From Halobellus inordinatus (GTDB lineage Archaea; Halobacteriota; Halobacteria; Halobacteriales; Haloferacaceae), in contig NZ_JANHAV010000007.1 in NCBI RefSeq assembly GCF_024464655.1, positions 62,001 to 126,000 on the forward strand: a stretch of 64,000 bases of DNA, written 5' to 3'. Below are positions 63,826-64,000 of the stretch, piece by piece; position 1 is the stretch's first letter, and each line of letters starts with the position of its first letter. The notes beneath the pieces were generated by a model, which saw only the letters and a list, made by a program, of their open reading frames with translations, was not told the origin of the DNA and made no database searches. Position numbers and translations under genes: made by a program.

Positions 63826-64000
63826 ATGCGTGAGGAAACCGTCGGCGCACTTCTCGTGATGGGGTCGGCGGTCGGATTCGGGACGCTGGCAATCTTCGGG
63901 AAGTTCGCGGAAGCGGCGGGACTCGGGCGGCCGCCGTTGCTCTTCTTTCGCTTCCTCGGCGGCGGCGTGCTCGTCTGGGCGTTTCTCGCCCTCCGCGGCG
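63826..64000 (+). CDS. EamA/DMT-family transporter, partial (runs off the window)
   Basis: Only the first 58 residues are in the window. MREETVGALLVMGSAVGFGTLAIFGKFAEAAG is the first transmembrane helix with a typical EamA Gly-x-x-Gly pattern, and FFRFLGGGVLVWAFLALRG begins the second. The rest lies beyond 64000. Confidence 0.65.
   Translation, partial: MREETVGALLVMGSAVGFGTLAIFGKFAEAAGLGRPPLLFFRFLGGGVLVWAFLALRG

Overview
The window comes from a halophilic archaeon (class Halobacteria). The evidence is high GC with strong G/C third positions, an acidic proteome rich in Asp/Glu, AT-rich promoters placed 25-35 bp before start codons with little or no leader, a protein ending in a PGF-type sorting tail, halocyanin-like and PKD/dockerin surface proteins, and an RdfA-family protein. 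No rRNA, tRNA or CRISPR array was seen.

Layout. 0.3-11.2 kb: three secreted or surface proteins on the + strand, namely a 2332-residue multidomain malectin/beta-propeller/PKD protein, an 883-residue PKD/cohesin-like/dockerin protein, and a 299-residue membrane-anchored cohesin-like protein. 11.6-14.1 kb: housekeeping-type genes (CBS protein, PAC2 protein, 46-residue zinc ribbon). 14.1-30.8 kb: a regulator, a zinc alcohol dehydrogenase, a Rieske ring-hydroxylating dioxygenase with an unknown 160-residue partner and an aldehyde dehydrogenase, a phosphoesterase, a split PEP-synthase-like pair, a SerB-like phosphatase, a triosephosphate-isomerase-like protein, hydantoinase/acetone-carboxylase-type hyuBA, and rdfA. 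31-51.8 kb: the centrepiece, described below. 52-55.8 kb: membrane protein, ZIP transporter, small ribbon-helix-helix-like protein, MATE exporter with its TetR repressor. 56.4-58.8 kb: amidohydrolase, Rieske protein and IclR regulator. 59-64 kb: small coiled-coil ORF, PGF-type surface protein, AI-2E-type permease, a cupredoxin carrying an acidic repeat, a transporter/Usp chimera, and a partial EamA-type transporter.

Central system. Four tightly packed minus-strand genes at 48745-51838 encode a mycofactocin-type RiPP redox cofactor pathway. MftA is a 52-residue precursor ending in IDGICGVY, MftB its recognition protein, MftC the radical SAM maturase and MftF the glycosyltransferase. Around them are the protein types known to accompany mycofactocin in bacteria: six short-chain dehydrogenases with the mycofactocin-coupled GxGRGQGRSHA-like signature (five in one tandem array), two FadH/OYE-type flavin reductases, an NDMA-type alcohol dehydrogenase, and an ETF-alpha / FixC / FixX / ETF-beta operon that converges onto mftF. 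My inference is that substrate alcohols or ketones are oxidised by nicotinoprotein dehydrogenases, mycofactocin takes the electrons, and ETF plus FixCX passes them to quinone. MftD and MftE are not in the window, and MftC has an apparently reduced SPASM cysteine set. Two magnesium-chelatase-like AAA+/VWA genes sit in the middle of this redox cluster with no obvious partner.

Repeats. Three copies of an 84-97 bp palindromic MITE-like element were found (near 14.8, 39.0 and 59.3 kb); two of them abut and supply the stop codon of the neighbouring gene. A second MITE-like palindrome lies at 29.9 kb. All assignments are by reading the sequence; no database search was run.
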